Below, one piece after another: positions 24,860-33,904 of a stretch of DNA of 64,000 nt. Under the pieces are notes generated by a model. That model worked only from the letters and a program-made list of their open reading frames with translations. It was not told where the DNA came from and did not search any database. Positions within the stretch are counted from its first letter, which is position 1. Each line of letters opens with the position of its first letter. A program made the position numbers and the translations under genes. This stretch comes from Candidatus Poribacteria bacterium (lineage in GTDB: Bacteria > Poribacteria > WGA-4E > WGA-3G): assembly GCA_028818705.1 (NCBI GenBank), contig JAPPNJ010000051.1, positions 1-64,000 of the forward strand, read 5' to 3'.

Positions 24860-25162
24860 TTAGAAGATACCGAGTTCGTCCTTTGCGTCTTCAGTCATCA
24901 TTTCCATAGTCCAACGCGGGTCCCAGACGACATTAACGTTGACTTCCTCAACTCCGTCCATTTGTTGTGCAACGTGTTGCGTGCCGTTGACAATCTGCCC
25001 GCCGGCGGGGCATCCGGGACTCGTTAAAGTCATGGTAATATCAACGGTTGTGTCGTTGATGTCCACGCCGTAGATAAGGCCCATGTCAACGATGTTGATG
25101 CCGATTTCTGGGTCGATAATATTTTCTTTGATAGTCTCTAAGACAGATTCTTCTGATACCAT
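24860..25162 (-). CDS. SufT/MIP18-like Fe-S assembly factor (DUF59)
   Basis: 100 residues. VLETIKENIIDPEIGINIVDMGLIYGVDI and the loop TSPGCPAGGQI with the conserved Cys are the DUF59 pattern of SufT, PaaD and MIP18. Acts in maturation of Fe-S proteins. Part of the SUF operon, 26 bp upstream of the DUF971 gene. Confidence 0.92.
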   Translation of the reverse strand: MVSEESVLETIKENIIDPEIGINIVDMGLIYGVDINDTTVDITMTLTSPGCPAGGQIVNGTQHVAQQMDGVEEVNVNVVWDPRWTMEMMTEDAKDELGIF

Positions 25163-25212
25163 CTAAATTTCCTCCTATAAACACAGATTACGAAGCACAA
25201 GCGATTCTGCTA

Positions 25213-25524
25213 TTAATCAACGCTAATTAAGATATCATCATCTTCAAGTGTGACGGTGTAACATTCAACAGCTTCAACAGCAGGCATACAGAGGGGTTCT
25301 CCGGTTTTCACGCAGAAGCGCGCCCCGTGTCGTGGACATTCTATCTCGTCGCCGCTGAACCAACCTTCCGCTAAGGGGCCTCCATCGTGTGTGCAAACAT
25401 CTTCCATAGCATAGAACTCACCTTGAACGTTGAAGAGTAGCACCGGAACAAAATCCACCTCGACCAACTTTTTAGTGCCGGGTGGAACTTCACTAACTTT
25501 CGCAACTTTATAGAATTCTGACAT
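25213..25524 (-). CDS. Rieske [2Fe-2S] ferredoxin-like protein
   Basis: 103 residues. CTHDGGPL and CPRHGARF supply the two Cys and two His ligands of a Rieske cluster, as in ferredoxin components of non-heme iron oxygenases. Its position between sufU and the DUF59 gene is typical of SUF clusters in several phyla, where it may supply electrons or act as a first client. No oxygenase partner is adjacent. Confidence 0.92.
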   Translation of the reverse strand: MSEFYKVAKVSEVPPGTKKLVEVDFVPVLLFNVQGEFYAMEDVCTHDGGPLAEGWFSGDEIECPRHGARFCVKTGEPLCMPAVEAVECYTVTLEDDDILISVD

Positions 25525-25582
25525 AGTTTCCTTTTTCCAAGTGAGGGTAGCGAACTATAGGAAAACAAAATGGTTCTTGCTG

Positions 25583-25975
25583 CTAATCATCTTCTTCACC
25601 GGGCCAACTGGTGATACCGTAGGCACCGGCTTTAAGGACTTTGAGTGCCAATAAGGCACATTTGAGACGAACAGGTCCCAAAGGGATACCAATCATGTCC
25701 AAAATGTCGTCTTTAGAGAGTTGTTTGGCTTCGGCAAGGGTTTTGCCTTCGATTTCCTCAGTGAGCATAGAGGCTGCGGCTTGACTGATCGTACAGCCGT
25801 GTCCCGAAAAACGGACCTCTGTAATGGTATCGTTTTCATCAACCATAAGGTCAATGCGGATCCTGTCTCCACAAAGCGGATTGTCTTCTTCGTGTGAAAT
25901 ATCAGGATTTGGCAACGTTCCATAGTTGCTCGGATTTTCGTAGTGGTCAAGCAGTTCTTCCTGATATATATTCAT
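25583..25975 (-). CDS. sufU: SufU iron-sulfur cluster assembly protein
   Basis: 130 residues from the ATG at 25975 (GGAG at 6 nt), overlapping the sufS stop as ATGA. YQEELLDHYENPSNYG start, NPLCGDRIRI, SGHGCTISQAAASML and RLKCALLALKVL supply the three conserved Cys and the Asp. In Gram-positive-type SUF systems SufU is a zinc-dependent sulfur acceptor for SufS. Translational coupling to sufS supports the same here. Confidence 0.94.
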   Translation of the reverse strand: MNIYQEELLDHYENPSNYGTLPNPDISHEEDNPLCGDRIRIDLMVDENDTITEVRFSGHGCTISQAAASMLTEEIEGKTLAEAKQLSKDDILDMIGIPLGPVRLKCALLALKVLKAGAYGITSWPGEEDD

Positions 25976-27216
25976 CGTCTTCTCCGGCTCATGAGTTTCT
26001 GTGCTCTGCAAAGCCCTTCATATAAGCGGTCCACATCTTCAATCGTGTTGTAAAGGTAAAAACTGGCACGGACGGTCGCGATGACATCTAATCTTTTCAT
26101 AAGCGGTTGTGCGCAGTGGTGTCCAGCACGCACAGCAATACCGTGTGTGTCTAAAATTCCAGCAACATCATGCGGATGGATGCCTTCCATGTTAAAGGAG
26201 ATGATGCCTGCTTTCTGATGCCGCGCTGGTCCGTAGATGGTGATACCTTCGATTTCTTCTAAACGATGGTGTGCGTATTTTAGGAGTTCTTGTTCGTGGA
26301 TCTGAAGTGCTGCTAAATTTGCTTGTGTGATATAGTCGACAGCGTGTCCGAGGCCAATGGCTTCAGCGATGCTTGGCGTACCTGCCTCGAACTTAGCGGG
26401 CGGTTCTGCATAACTTGATACATCGCGTTCAACGCTCCGAATCATTGAACCACCACCAAGGAAAGGTGGCATCTCCTCAAGCAATTCCGATTTACCATAT
26501 AAGACACCGATGCCTGTCGGACCGCACATTTTATGTCCTGAAAACGCGAGAAAATCACAGTCAAGTTGCTGCACGTCAACTGGGAAGTGTGGTACCGATT
26601 GTGCTGCGTCGACAACGACTTTCGCGCCGACGGCGTGCGCCTCTACAATGATGGATTGAATCGGATTGATACTACCGAGTACATTAGAAACGTGTCCGAT
26701 AGCAACGAGTTTCGTTTTTTCGGTCAGCAGATCGCGAAGTTGTGTGAAGTCAAGTAACCCCTGGTCGGTTATTTCAAGGAATCGGAGCGTTGCACCAGTG
26801 CGCTGTGCGAGAAGCTGCCAAGGCACGAGGTTGCTGTGGTGCTCCATGATGGTGAGCACAATTTCATCGCCTTCACAAATATTCGCGCTTCCCCAACTAT
26901 AAGCAACAAGGTTGATGGATTCTGTTGTATTCCGAGTGAAAATGACTTGGCGCGTGCGTGGTGCGTTGATCAGTTGTGCAATTTTTTCTCGCGCGCGTTC
27001 ATACTGTTCCGTCGCCTCTTCTGAAATGCGATAAATACCACGATGAATATTGGAGCGATAAGTATCGTAATAGGCATCCATCGCTTCGACAACCGGACGC
27101 GGTGTCTGCGTTGACGCGGCATTATCGAGAAAAGCCAAGGGTGGTGTCGTCGCGAAAATCGGGAAATCATCGCGGATGGCTTCTACATCAAGAGGACGAA
27201 ATTGAGAAGTATCCAT
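25972..27216 (-). CDS. sufS: SufS cysteine desulfurase
   Basis: 414 residues from the ATG at 27216; in-frame starts at 27285 and 27228 exist. Type II desulfurase: IRDDFPIF start, LDNAASTQTP, HHSNLVPW, the PLP lysine in FSGHKMCGPTGIG, and the active-site Cys in RAGHHCAQPL. Converts cysteine to alanine and passes persulfide sulfur to SufU. Operon member. Confidence 0.95.
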   Translation of the reverse strand: MDTSQFRPLDVEAIRDDFPIFATTPPLAFLDNAASTQTPRPVVEAMDAYYDTYRSNIHRGIYRISEEATEQYERAREKIAQLINAPRTRQVIFTRNTTESINLVAYSWGSANICEGDEIVLTIMEHHSNLVPWQLLAQRTGATLRFLEITDQGLLDFTQLRDLLTEKTKLVAIGHVSNVLGSINPIQSIIVEAHAVGAKVVVDAAQSVPHFPVDVQQLDCDFLAFSGHKMCGPTGIGVLYGKSELLEEMPPFLGGGSMIRSVERDVSSYAEPPAKFEAGTPSIAEAIGLGHAVDYITQANLAALQIHEQELLKYAHHRLEEIEGITIYGPARHQKAGIISFNMEGIHPHDVAGILDTHGIAVRAGHHCAQPLMKRLDVIATVRASFYLYNTIEDVDRLYEGLCRAQKLMSRRRR

Positions 27217-27306
27217 TTTATGTCTCATTCTGTGCTGTAGTGTAACCTCGCTGTGGACGCGATGCGACTGCCTACGCGCCCACACTCGGAGGCTTACGGA
27301 ATAGCA

Positions 27307-27648
27307 CTATCTGCTGGGGAAGCCAATATTGACAGCAGACGGACCGTGGTCCTCACATGCTTGGTCGGTCGGGACATCGGTTTCAGCATCACTGGATTGG
27401 ACAATACCCTCTGAAACCAAATAATGTTCCACTTCATCGCCACTGACGTCAGCGAGTATTATATCGTCAATCTGGACACACGGTTGATACGGTTGCCGCG
27501 TCTTCTGGACCATTTCACGATAGTTGTCTGAGTTGTTGATAATATCTCTGTCTTCATACTCCAGATCGTATTTGGCGAAGATGGCACGGACACCATTGCT
27601 CCAACCACAGACAGGCTTCATATAAGCGATAATCTTCGGTTGACTCAT
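27307..27648 (-). CDS. Glutaredoxin-like protein with CGWS active site
   Basis: 113 residues from the ATG at 27648 (AAGGAG upstream). YMKPVCGWSNGVRAIF has a single-Cys CGWS site close to the CGFS of monothiol Fe-S glutaredoxins; VQIDDIILADVSGDEVEHYL is the GSH-binding end. An extra C-terminal tail of about 30 residues contains one Cys. Monothiol glutaredoxins carry [2Fe-2S] clusters, which fits its location between sufD and sufS. Confidence 0.86.
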   Translation of the reverse strand: MSQPKIIAYMKPVCGWSNGVRAIFAKYDLEYEDRDIINNSDNYREMVQKTRQPYQPCVQIDDIILADVSGDEVEHYLVSEGIVQSSDAETDVPTDQACEDHGPSAVNIGFPSR

Positions 27649-27748
27649 TGTGGATTGCTCCTTTGTTTTAATTAGGTGTGCTCTGCGGAACACACTTATA
27701 GAGACTGGTGGCTTTACCTTGAAAGGCTGCGCCGTGAAATCTATTCTT

Positions 27749-29119
27749 CTACGATGTGCCTGTAAGCTTGCGCGTAACAGACGTACGCAGTTCATCTCGA
27801 ACGGATTCTAATGGGATACGTTCCATGACGGGTGCAAAAAATCCGTCAACGATTAGTTTTTCAGCTTGTGCGTAAGGCAGACCGCGGCTCATTAAATAGA
27901 AGATCTGGTCGGCATCAATCTTTCCAGCGGTCGCGCCATGTGTACAACGCACCTCATGTGCCTGGATTTCCAAACCAGGCAAGGTATCGGCATGTGCACG
28001 TTCGCTTAGCAGCAGATTATCATTCTTCTGGTACGCATCGGTATAATTCGCCGATGGGTAAACGTAAATGTTCCCGCCCCAGGCGGTCTGTGCCCTGTCT
28101 TTCAAGACAGTTCTATAAAGAAGGTCGCTGAAAGTATGCGGTGAAACATGTTCTTGTGCGGTACTAACATCTAAATGTTGACGGGTGTCGGTGAAAGCCA
28201 ATCCCAACATTTGTGCATTGCATCCAGCACCCTCCATGACAACCGCTTGGTTTATCTTGCTAAGCCTGCTACCGAATGTAGCAGTTACCCAGCAGAGTTG
28301 AGCATCTCTGGCGACTATGGCACGGTGCGAGGCGAAGTTCCAAACATGTCGATTCCAACGTTGAACTTGCACGTAGGTCAGGTTTGAATTCTGTCCTGCG
28401 AAAATTTCCACCGCGCCGTTGTGTAAGCCATCCCCTTCTGAGTTAGTAGATAAATTGTCCTCCAAAATTACAACTTCGCTGCCCTCTTCGGCGATGATAA
28501 GCGTATGAGACAGATCGGCTTGCTCCGCTTCGGACATCTGGATGTAGACCCGCAGTGGCACTTCAACCTTTACCCCTTTAGGGATGTGCAACAGATACCC
28601 GCCTTGCCAAAAAGCACCGTGGAGTGCGTCAAACTTGTTGTGTTGCGCGATGTTTCCACTTTTTAACTTCGTTTCTAACGTTACTGCTTTGCTCATGAAG
28701 TAAGTGCGAAGGAGTTCCGGTTGTTCCTGCAGCGCAGTGTGAAGATCTGCAAAGTAGACACCTTTTTTTTTCAACGTTTCAGTATCAGAAGTATGTTGAA
28801 GTTGTCCGTCAACTTGAACCAAGACCCCGGCTGTGTTTTCGTTGTTATTGTCTATATCTTTTACGGGTGATTTACCGTTCGTCAGGGCATTAGGATTATA
28901 TTTTTCGAGTGCGAAGCCACGGAGATGTCGCCGAGTTCGCCGCCAGTAGTCTTGGGTACGCATATCAACGGTGCGTCGCCACACATCGTCTTCAGTCGTA
29001 TGGGGCATCGGTAACGATTCGTAAAGTGCATAAGCCTCCAGCCGTTTCTCGCGCATCCACGCTGGCTCAGTTGTTGTAATTTTTTGGAGAAATTCTTTTG
29101 AAAAATGACCTTTTTGCAA
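27749..29119 (-). CDS. sufD: SufD Fe-S scaffold component
   Basis: About 456 residues. [30 protein letters not shown] is the conserved C-terminal SufB/SufD segment; the middle is a right-handed beta-helix (LSHTLIIAEEGSEVVILED). An ATG at 29155 lies inside the palindrome at 29140-29172 and lacks a ribosome site. The TTG at 29119 has AAAGGA at 7 nt and is the better start. Forms the SufBCD scaffold with the two upstream genes. Confidence 0.92.
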   Translation of the reverse strand: MQKGHFSKEFLQKITTTEPAWMREKRLEAYALYESLPMPHTTEDDVWRRTVDMRTQDYWRRTRRHLRGFALEKYNPNALTNGKSPVKDIDNNNENTAGVLVQVDGQLQHTSDTETLKKKGVYFADLHTALQEQPELLRTYFMSKAVTLETKLKSGNIAQHNKFDALHGAFWQGGYLLHIPKGVKVEVPLRVYIQMSEAEQADLSHTLIIAEEGSEVVILEDNLSTNSEGDGLHNGAVEIFAGQNSNLTYVQVQRWNRHVWNFASHRAIVARDAQLCWVTATFGSRLSKINQAVVMEGAGCNAQMLGLAFTDTRQHLDVSTAQEHVSPHTFSDLLYRTVLKDRAQTAWGGNIYVYPSANYTDAYQKNDNLLLSERAHADTLPGLEIQAHEVRCTHGATAGKIDADQIFYLMSRGLPYAQAEKLIVDGFFAPVMERIPLESVRDELRTSVTRKLTGTS

Positions 29120-29139
29120 TTTTTTGTCCTTTAGAGAGG

Positions 29140-29172
29140 TGTAGGGCTGAGGCATATTAACCCCGCCCTACA
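29140..29172. repeat. GTAGGG-type palindrome between sufB and sufD
   Basis: TGTAGGGC / GCCCTACA, 8-bp arms, 17-nt centre. It sits inside the operon and may form an RNA hairpin that sets relative expression of sufB and sufD. Confidence 0.65.
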
Positions 29173-29182
29173 ATGCCTCGTA

Positions 29183-30601
29183 TTAACCGACTGAACCTTC
29201 CATCTGAAGTTGAATAAGGCGGTTCATTTCAACAGCATATTCCATCGGGAGTTCCTTCACAAGAGGTTCGATAAACCCATTGACGATCATGGTTGAGGCT
29301 TCCTCTTCTGAAAGCCCGCGACTCATCAAGTAGAAGAGCTGTTCTTCCCCAATCTTGCTGACGCGCGCCTCGTGTTCAATGTTGGTGTCACTCTCACCGA
29401 TTTCAATGACCGGATAGGTATCCGAACGTGAGTCTTTATCAAGGATGAGCGCGTCACACACGACGTGCGATTTACATCCTTTCGCGCCTTTAGCGACATC
29501 GACCCATCCGCGATAACTCGACCGTCCGCCATCTTTGCTGATGCTTTTGGAGGTTATCTGCGATGTGGTGTTTGGTGCGCAGTGATAGACTTTTGCACCT
29601 GCATCTTGGTGCTGTCCCTTGCTGGCGAACGCGATTGAGAGAATGTCGCCACGCGCACCAGGTTCCATCATATAGACACTCGGATACTTCATTGTTAGTT
29701 TACTGCCGAGATTGCCATCCACCCATTCCATCTGTGAGTCTTCGTAGGCAACAGCCCGCTTCGTAACGAGATTATATACGTTGTTTGCCCAATTCTGGAT
29801 GGTTGTGTAACGTACCCGAGAACCTTTCATACAAACGATCTCAACGACAGCGCTGTGAAGGGATTCGCTACTGTATGTCGGAGCAGTACATCCTTCGACG
29901 TAGTGGACCTGTGATCCTTCGTCAGCGATGATGAGCGTACGTTCAAACTGTCCCATATTCTCGCTATTGATTCGGAAATAGGCTTGCAGAGGGTATTCAA
30001 CCTTCACGCCGGGCGGGACGTAAACGAAACTTCCACCACTCCAGACGGCACTGTTAAGTGCGGCGAACTGATTATCCGCAGACGGGATAATAGTTCCAAA
30101 GTATTTCTTCACCAGATCTGGGTATTCTTTGATAGCGGTATCGGTATCAAGGAAAACAACACCGATTTTGTCTAATTCTTCGACGATGTTGTGATAGACG
30201 ACTTCCGAGTCATACTGTGCGCCAACACCTGCGAGGAACTTCCGTTCTGCTTCAGGGATGCCGAGCCGATCGAAAGTTTTCTTGATGTCATCTGGTACAT
30301 CGTCCCAGCTGCGTTCACTTCGATCGGAGGCTTTGACGTAGTAGTAAATATCGTCAAAATCGAGTTGCGACAGGTCTCCGCCCCATTTTGTCATCGGTTT
30401 CTGCTTGAAAATCCGATAAGCGTTGAGTCGGTACTCGCGCATCCAATCCGGTTCCTCTTTGATGTCACACATTTCGTTGATAACGCTTTCGTCCAACCCT
30501 TTGCGTGACTTGAATGTCGGTTTAATATCGTCGTGGAACCCGTATTGGTACTCTTTGCTAATTCCGAGTTCTTCTATTGTGTTCTTTTCAGAAGTTGCCA
30601 T
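29183..30601 (-). CDS. sufB: SufB Fe-S scaffold component
   Basis: 472 residues from the ATG at 30601, preceded by AGGAGG at 6 nt. [54 protein letters not shown] and [35 protein letters not shown] are highly conserved SufB features. Core of the scaffold on which clusters are built; begins 1 bp after sufC. Confidence 0.97.
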   Translation of the reverse strand: MATSEKNTIEELGISKEYQYGFHDDIKPTFKSRKGLDESVINEMCDIKEEPDWMREYRLNAYRIFKQKPMTKWGGDLSQLDFDDIYYYVKASDRSERSWDDVPDDIKKTFDRLGIPEAERKFLAGVGAQYDSEVVYHNIVEELDKIGVVFLDTDTAIKEYPDLVKKYFGTIIPSADNQFAALNSAVWSGGSFVYVPPGVKVEYPLQAYFRINSENMGQFERTLIIADEGSQVHYVEGCTAPTYSSESLHSAVVEIVCMKGSRVRYTTIQNWANNVYNLVTKRAVAYEDSQMEWVDGNLGSKLTMKYPSVYMMEPGARGDILSIAFASKGQHQDAGAKVYHCAPNTTSQITSKSISKDGGRSSYRGWVDVAKGAKGCKSHVVCDALILDKDSRSDTYPVIEIGESDTNIEHEARVSKIGEEQLFYLMSRGLSEEEASTMIVNGFIEPLVKELPMEYAVEMNRLIQLQMEGSVG

Positions 30602-30602
30602 T

Positions 30603-31388
30603 TCACTCCTCCTTGATCCCATGTTTTTCTCGAATTGGATCGTAGCCCTCTGTTTCCAGCATCTGTGTGAGTTCCCAGCCACCAGATTCAACAATTCTAC
30701 CATCAAGCAGTATATGCACAAACTGTGGACGGATGTAGTCCAGCAACCGTGGATAATGGGTGATAATTAGCACACCCAGCTCCGGTCCAACCAGTCTGCT
30801 GACGCTTTCGCCAACGATTCGGACAGCATCAATGTCGAGTCCAGAGTCAGTTTCGTCGAGGATAGCGATTTTCGGTTCAAGCATTGCGAGTTGCAAGATT
30901 TCCGCGCGTTTTTTTTCGCCACCGGAGAAACCGTCGTTGAGGTATCGTCTAGCGAATGAGTCGTCGACGCTGAGTTGTTTCATTTTATCGCGAAGTTCAC
31001 GACGGAATTCGCGCATCGGAATGAGTTGGTCGTCCCCGGAACCATTTCCTGATTTTCCACGGACTGCACTCACAGCGAGTCGCAGAAAATTCGCCAAACT
31101 GACCCCCGGAATCGCCGTTGGATACTGAAAAGCGAGGAAAAGTCCGAGTTTGGCGCGTTCGTTTGGTTCCAGTTCCAGGACATCGACACCGCTAAAAACG
31201 ACTTCGCCTGAATCAATTTCATAGAGTGGATGTCCCATCAAGCCGTTGGCGAGGGTGCTTTTACCAGATCCATTTGGACCCATAAGGGCATGGATCTCAC
31301 CCTGTTTTACAGCTAAATTTAGTCCTTTAATAATTGGTTTCCCTTGCACACTGATGTGCAAGTCTTTAATCACCAAGTCTTTGCTCAT
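30603..31388 (-). CDS. sufC: SufC ABC-type ATPase
   Basis: 261 residues. Walker [13 protein letters not shown] signature [17 protein letters not shown], Walker [14 protein letters not shown]-loop ITHYPRLL. Soluble ATPase that drives SufBCD. First gene of the ten-gene SUF cluster, 104 bp downstream of moaA on the same strand. Confidence 0.97.
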   Translation of the reverse strand: MSKDLVIKDLHISVQGKPIIKGLNLAVKQGEIHALMGPNGSGKSTLANGLMGHPLYEIDSGEVVFSGVDVLELEPNERAKLGLFLAFQYPTAIPGVSLANFLRLAVSAVRGKSGNGSGDDQLIPMREFRRELRDKMKQLSVDDSFARRYLNDGFSGGEKKRAEILQLAMLEPKIAILDETDSGLDIDAVRIVGESVSRLVGPELGVLIITHYPRLLDYIRPQFVHILLDGRIVESGGWELTQMLETEGYDPIREKHGIKEE

Positions 31389-31492
31389 TCGTTGGTTTTA
31401 ACTCCTTAGATTAATAGGTGTGGTTCCAATCGCACCTTTTTTAGTGTATCCGTGTCTCTACCCCGTTGTTATTTTTTCGTGCTCGCGTGTTG

Positions 31493-32488
31493 CTATCCAC
31501 CGATCCTTGACATGTTTCGTTCTGGTTTAATAAAGTCTGCGGCGTTAATTTTATGCCCTGCCTCTTTCTGTGCGACGGCATCCAGAATTAACTCGCTAAT
31601 TGTTTCATCTGACGCACCTTCTCGGAGTGGTGTAAGCAGATCAGTTTCCGTTAGTGAGAAGAGACACGTTCGGAATTTTCCATCGGCAGTGAGACGGACC
31701 CGGTTACAATTTTCGCAAAACGGATCGCTCACGGAAGGGATCACGCCCACCTCGTTGCCGTTGTCCGAGAAACGATAACGTTTGGCTGTGTCGCTTTTTG
31801 CCTCGCCATTTAGGGTCACCTGTGTCAATGGATAGACGGCATTAATTTTTTCGATAATTTCTTTTCCGGGGATGTACATGTTACGGCCCCAAACATCATC
31901 GGCATCCAGTGGCATAAATTCGATGAATCGGAGTTGATAATCATTCTGACGCGCAAAGGTTGCTAAATCGACGATTTCGTCATCAGTAAAGCCGCGCATC
32001 GCAACAGCGTTGACTTTAATCGGATTGAAACCGCATTCGTGTGCCGTTTTAAGTCCTTTAAGCACGCGTGAGAGTACCTTCCGACGCGTCATCTGCTCGA
32101 ACTTCTCTTCATTGAGTGTGTCTAAGCTGACATTAATACGACGTAACCCGGCATCGTAAAGTGCTTGTGCTTGGTTAATGAGACCGATACCATTGGTTGT
32201 CAAGCTGATGTCTTTCAGTTTCTCTAACTGCGCGAGTCGTTCTATGAGTGTAGGCACACCGGGACGAACAAGCGGCTCACCACCGGTAATACGTACTTTG
32301 TTAACACCCAATCCAACAAAGATACGCGCCAAATGCACAATCTCGTCAAAGGTCATTAGTGCTGCGTCTGGCATGAAAGTCATATCTTCCGGCATACAAT
32401 AGATACACCGAAAATTGCAGACATCAGTAACCGAAATCCTGAGATTCGTATGGATCCGCCCAAAGCGGTCGAGCATCTGTTGTGTCAT
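31493..32488 (-). CDS. moaA: GTP 3',8-cyclase MoaA
   Basis: 331 residues. Radical SAM motif CNFRCIYC, then the C-terminal second [4Fe-4S] site CENCNRVRLTADGKFRTC. The protein ends in Gly-Gly (MSRIGG), the conserved C-terminal tail needed for MoaA activity. First step of molybdopterin synthesis from GTP. Sits upstream of SUF, and the window also encodes a molybdenum hydroxylase that needs the product. Confidence 0.97.
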   Translation of the reverse strand: MTQQMLDRFGRIHTNLRISVTDVCNFRCIYCMPEDMTFMPDAALMTFDEIVHLARIFVGLGVNKVRITGGEPLVRPGVPTLIERLAQLEKLKDISLTTNGIGLINQAQALYDAGLRRINVSLDTLNEEKFEQMTRRKVLSRVLKGLKTAHECGFNPIKVNAVAMRGFTDDEIVDLATFARQNDYQLRFIEFMPLDADDVWGRNMYIPGKEIIEKINAVYPLTQVTLNGEAKSDTAKRYRFSDNGNEVGVIPSVSDPFCENCNRVRLTADGKFRTCLFSLTETDLLTPLREGASDETISELILDAVAQKEAGHKINAADFIKPERNMSRIGG

Positions 32489-32523
32489 TTTGATTCCGCA
32501 GGCATCGTTTAATTTCTGTTAAT

Positions 32524-32552
32524 AGTATATCATATCTGCATTCCTTTTGCAA
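32524..32552 (-). promoter_or_regulatory. Promoter of moaA
   Basis: Minus strand: -35 TTGCAA (32552-32547), 17-bp spacer, -10 TATACT (32529-32524), giving a leader of about 30 nt. Read-through into sufC is possible. Confidence 0.6.
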
Positions 32553-32683
32553 GTTTTTTTATAGTAAATGCTTTAAAAAAGATTGTTCAAAACGAAAAGG
32601 GATTGCACAACGCATCGGGGGTGATTATTTGTGGTAGAGATTGTAATATTTTCTGTTCGCCTCGGGATTAGAAACCTCATTAA

Positions 32684-33157
32684 TTAAGGTTTCAATACAC
32701 GCGCTTCATCAAATTTATTGACTAAGTAAGCAACACCGTCACCTTCAGATATACCTAAAACAATCTTAGCTTTTCCATCAGGCGCAAAAAGCGATAGAAC
32801 CCCGCCGCCCTCATTAACCATGAGAGAAGCACCGGTTTTTTCCTTTGACCCCTGGGTTGTCACAACGCCACTACCCTCCGCAACCAAGATAGAAGCGGCG
32901 CCCATCCCCTTTGGTCCATAAGTTATCACGCGTCCACCACCTCTGTCCCAAGAGATATGAACTCGAGGATCCATACTATCACTCATTACCCTTATATCCT
33001 TACGCACAATTAACTCTCGGACGGTCAGTTTATCGATCGTTTCATATCCAAATTGTGCGTTCGTATTATTGTTTATGTTACCAAACATAAAACCAGCAAG
33101 CGTCAGCAATCCACCTAAAAACATATATTTCAATTTTTCACGCAATTTAAACTTCAT
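32684..33157 (-). CDS. Membrane-anchored repeat protein of unknown function
   Basis: 157 residues from the ATG at 33157 (AAAGGAG upstream). One N-terminal hydrophobic segment (YMFLGGLLTLAGFMFG), then LTVRELIVRKDIRV and short Gly/Val-rich strands repeated about every 25 residues (ILVAEGSGVVTTQG, LMVNEGGGVLSLF, LGISEGDGVAYLV). This looks like a small beta-solenoid or stacked-strand domain displayed outside the membrane. I do not recognise a family. Confidence 0.75.
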   Translation of the reverse strand: MKFKLREKLKYMFLGGLLTLAGFMFGNINNNTNAQFGYETIDKLTVRELIVRKDIRVMSDSMDPRVHISWDRGGGRVITYGPKGMGAASILVAEGSGVVTTQGSKEKTGASLMVNEGGGVLSLFAPDGKAKIVLGISEGDGVAYLVNKFDEARVLKP

Positions 33158-33251
33158 TGAATTCTCCTTTGGATCTATTTTTCTGAAAAAAATAATGATC
33201 TCCTTCATTATACGATGATCGGTGGGCGAAGTAAAGCCCTAACCTTACAAA

Positions 33252-33393
33252 CCTCCATTACCAGAGCCATTCAATTGTCACGAATCACTCTTGTAGGAGG
33301 GGTTTGTAACCCCGATGCTTGCGGAAAGCAGTGCCCCCTATTGCCCATAACGCACTCAAAAAACCGAAAACTGAATGGCTCTGCCTCCATTAC
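33252..33393. mobile_element. MITE family A, copy 1, with 10-bp target duplication
   Basis: Element 33262-33383 (122 bp). Terminal inverted repeats CAGAGCCATTCA / TGAATGGCTCTG, 12 bp perfect and extending imperfectly. Flanked by the direct repeat CCTCCATTAC at 33252-33261 and 33384-33393. No coding capacity. It ends 9 bp before the -35 box of the next gene. Confidence 0.88.
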
Positions 33394-33402
33394 GTTAAGT
33401 TG

Positions 33403-33431
33403 TTGACGTAATTGTTGTATTAAGATATAAT
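33403..33431 (+). promoter_or_regulatory. Strong promoter beside MITE copy 1
   Basis: -35 TTGACG (33403-33408), 17-bp spacer, perfect -10 TATAAT (33426-33431). Drives the small gene at 33463. Confidence 0.75.
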
Positions 33432-33462
33432 TGCACAAATCTCTAAAAGTAGGGGAAAACTC

Positions 33463-33825
33463 ATGGCTGAGAAAGTGTTTGATGTCGGCGGAGTTGAACT
33501 CCATGTGGATCAGCGTAATTTTGGGGCAGATGGTGGTCCCTCTGTCCGTGTTTACGGCGAGGCGAGTGGTGAAAGTATTCAACTGCTCCGTTTCGATTGC
33601 TTTCGCAAAGATCCACATTATCACTACGACCCTTCTGGAAAGAACGATCAACGGTCTCTCGATAAAGCGAGTGTGCCAGACTCAGTCGCGTGGACGATTG
33701 AACAGTTGGGACAAAACCTCGCAGAGATGATTCGCACGGCAGGTTATGGTGGTATTGCTGATCGAGTTGACCAAGCTGCAGTCACACAAGTACTTCCTGA
33801 AGTAGAATCTCTTATGCGGGGTTGA
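33463..33825 (+). CDS. Small conserved-looking protein of unknown function
   Basis: 120 residues, soluble. AGGGG ribosome site and a near-consensus promoter directly upstream make this a genuine, probably well-expressed gene. Contains LLRFDCFRKDPHYHYDP (His-rich, possible metal site) and a helical C-terminus (WTIEQLGQNLAEMIRTAGY). I do not recognise the family. Confidence 0.82.
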   Translation: MAEKVFDVGGVELHVDQRNFGADGGPSVRVYGEASGESIQLLRFDCFRKDPHYHYDPSGKNDQRSLDKASVPDSVAWTIEQLGQNLAEMIRTAGYGGIADRVDQAAVTQVLPEVESLMRG

Positions 33826-33840
33826 GCAGAGAATAATACC

Positions 33841-33876
33841 TGTAGGGTTGAACCGGGAGACCTGGCCTGCCCTACA
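33841..33876. repeat. GTAGGG-type palindrome
   Basis: TGTAGGG / CCCTACA arms around 22 nt, between the small protein gene and the secreted carbohydrate-binding-like gene. Confidence 0.6.
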
Positions 33877-33904
33877 ATTTCTACTAACTATGGAGAAAAT
33901 TGGC

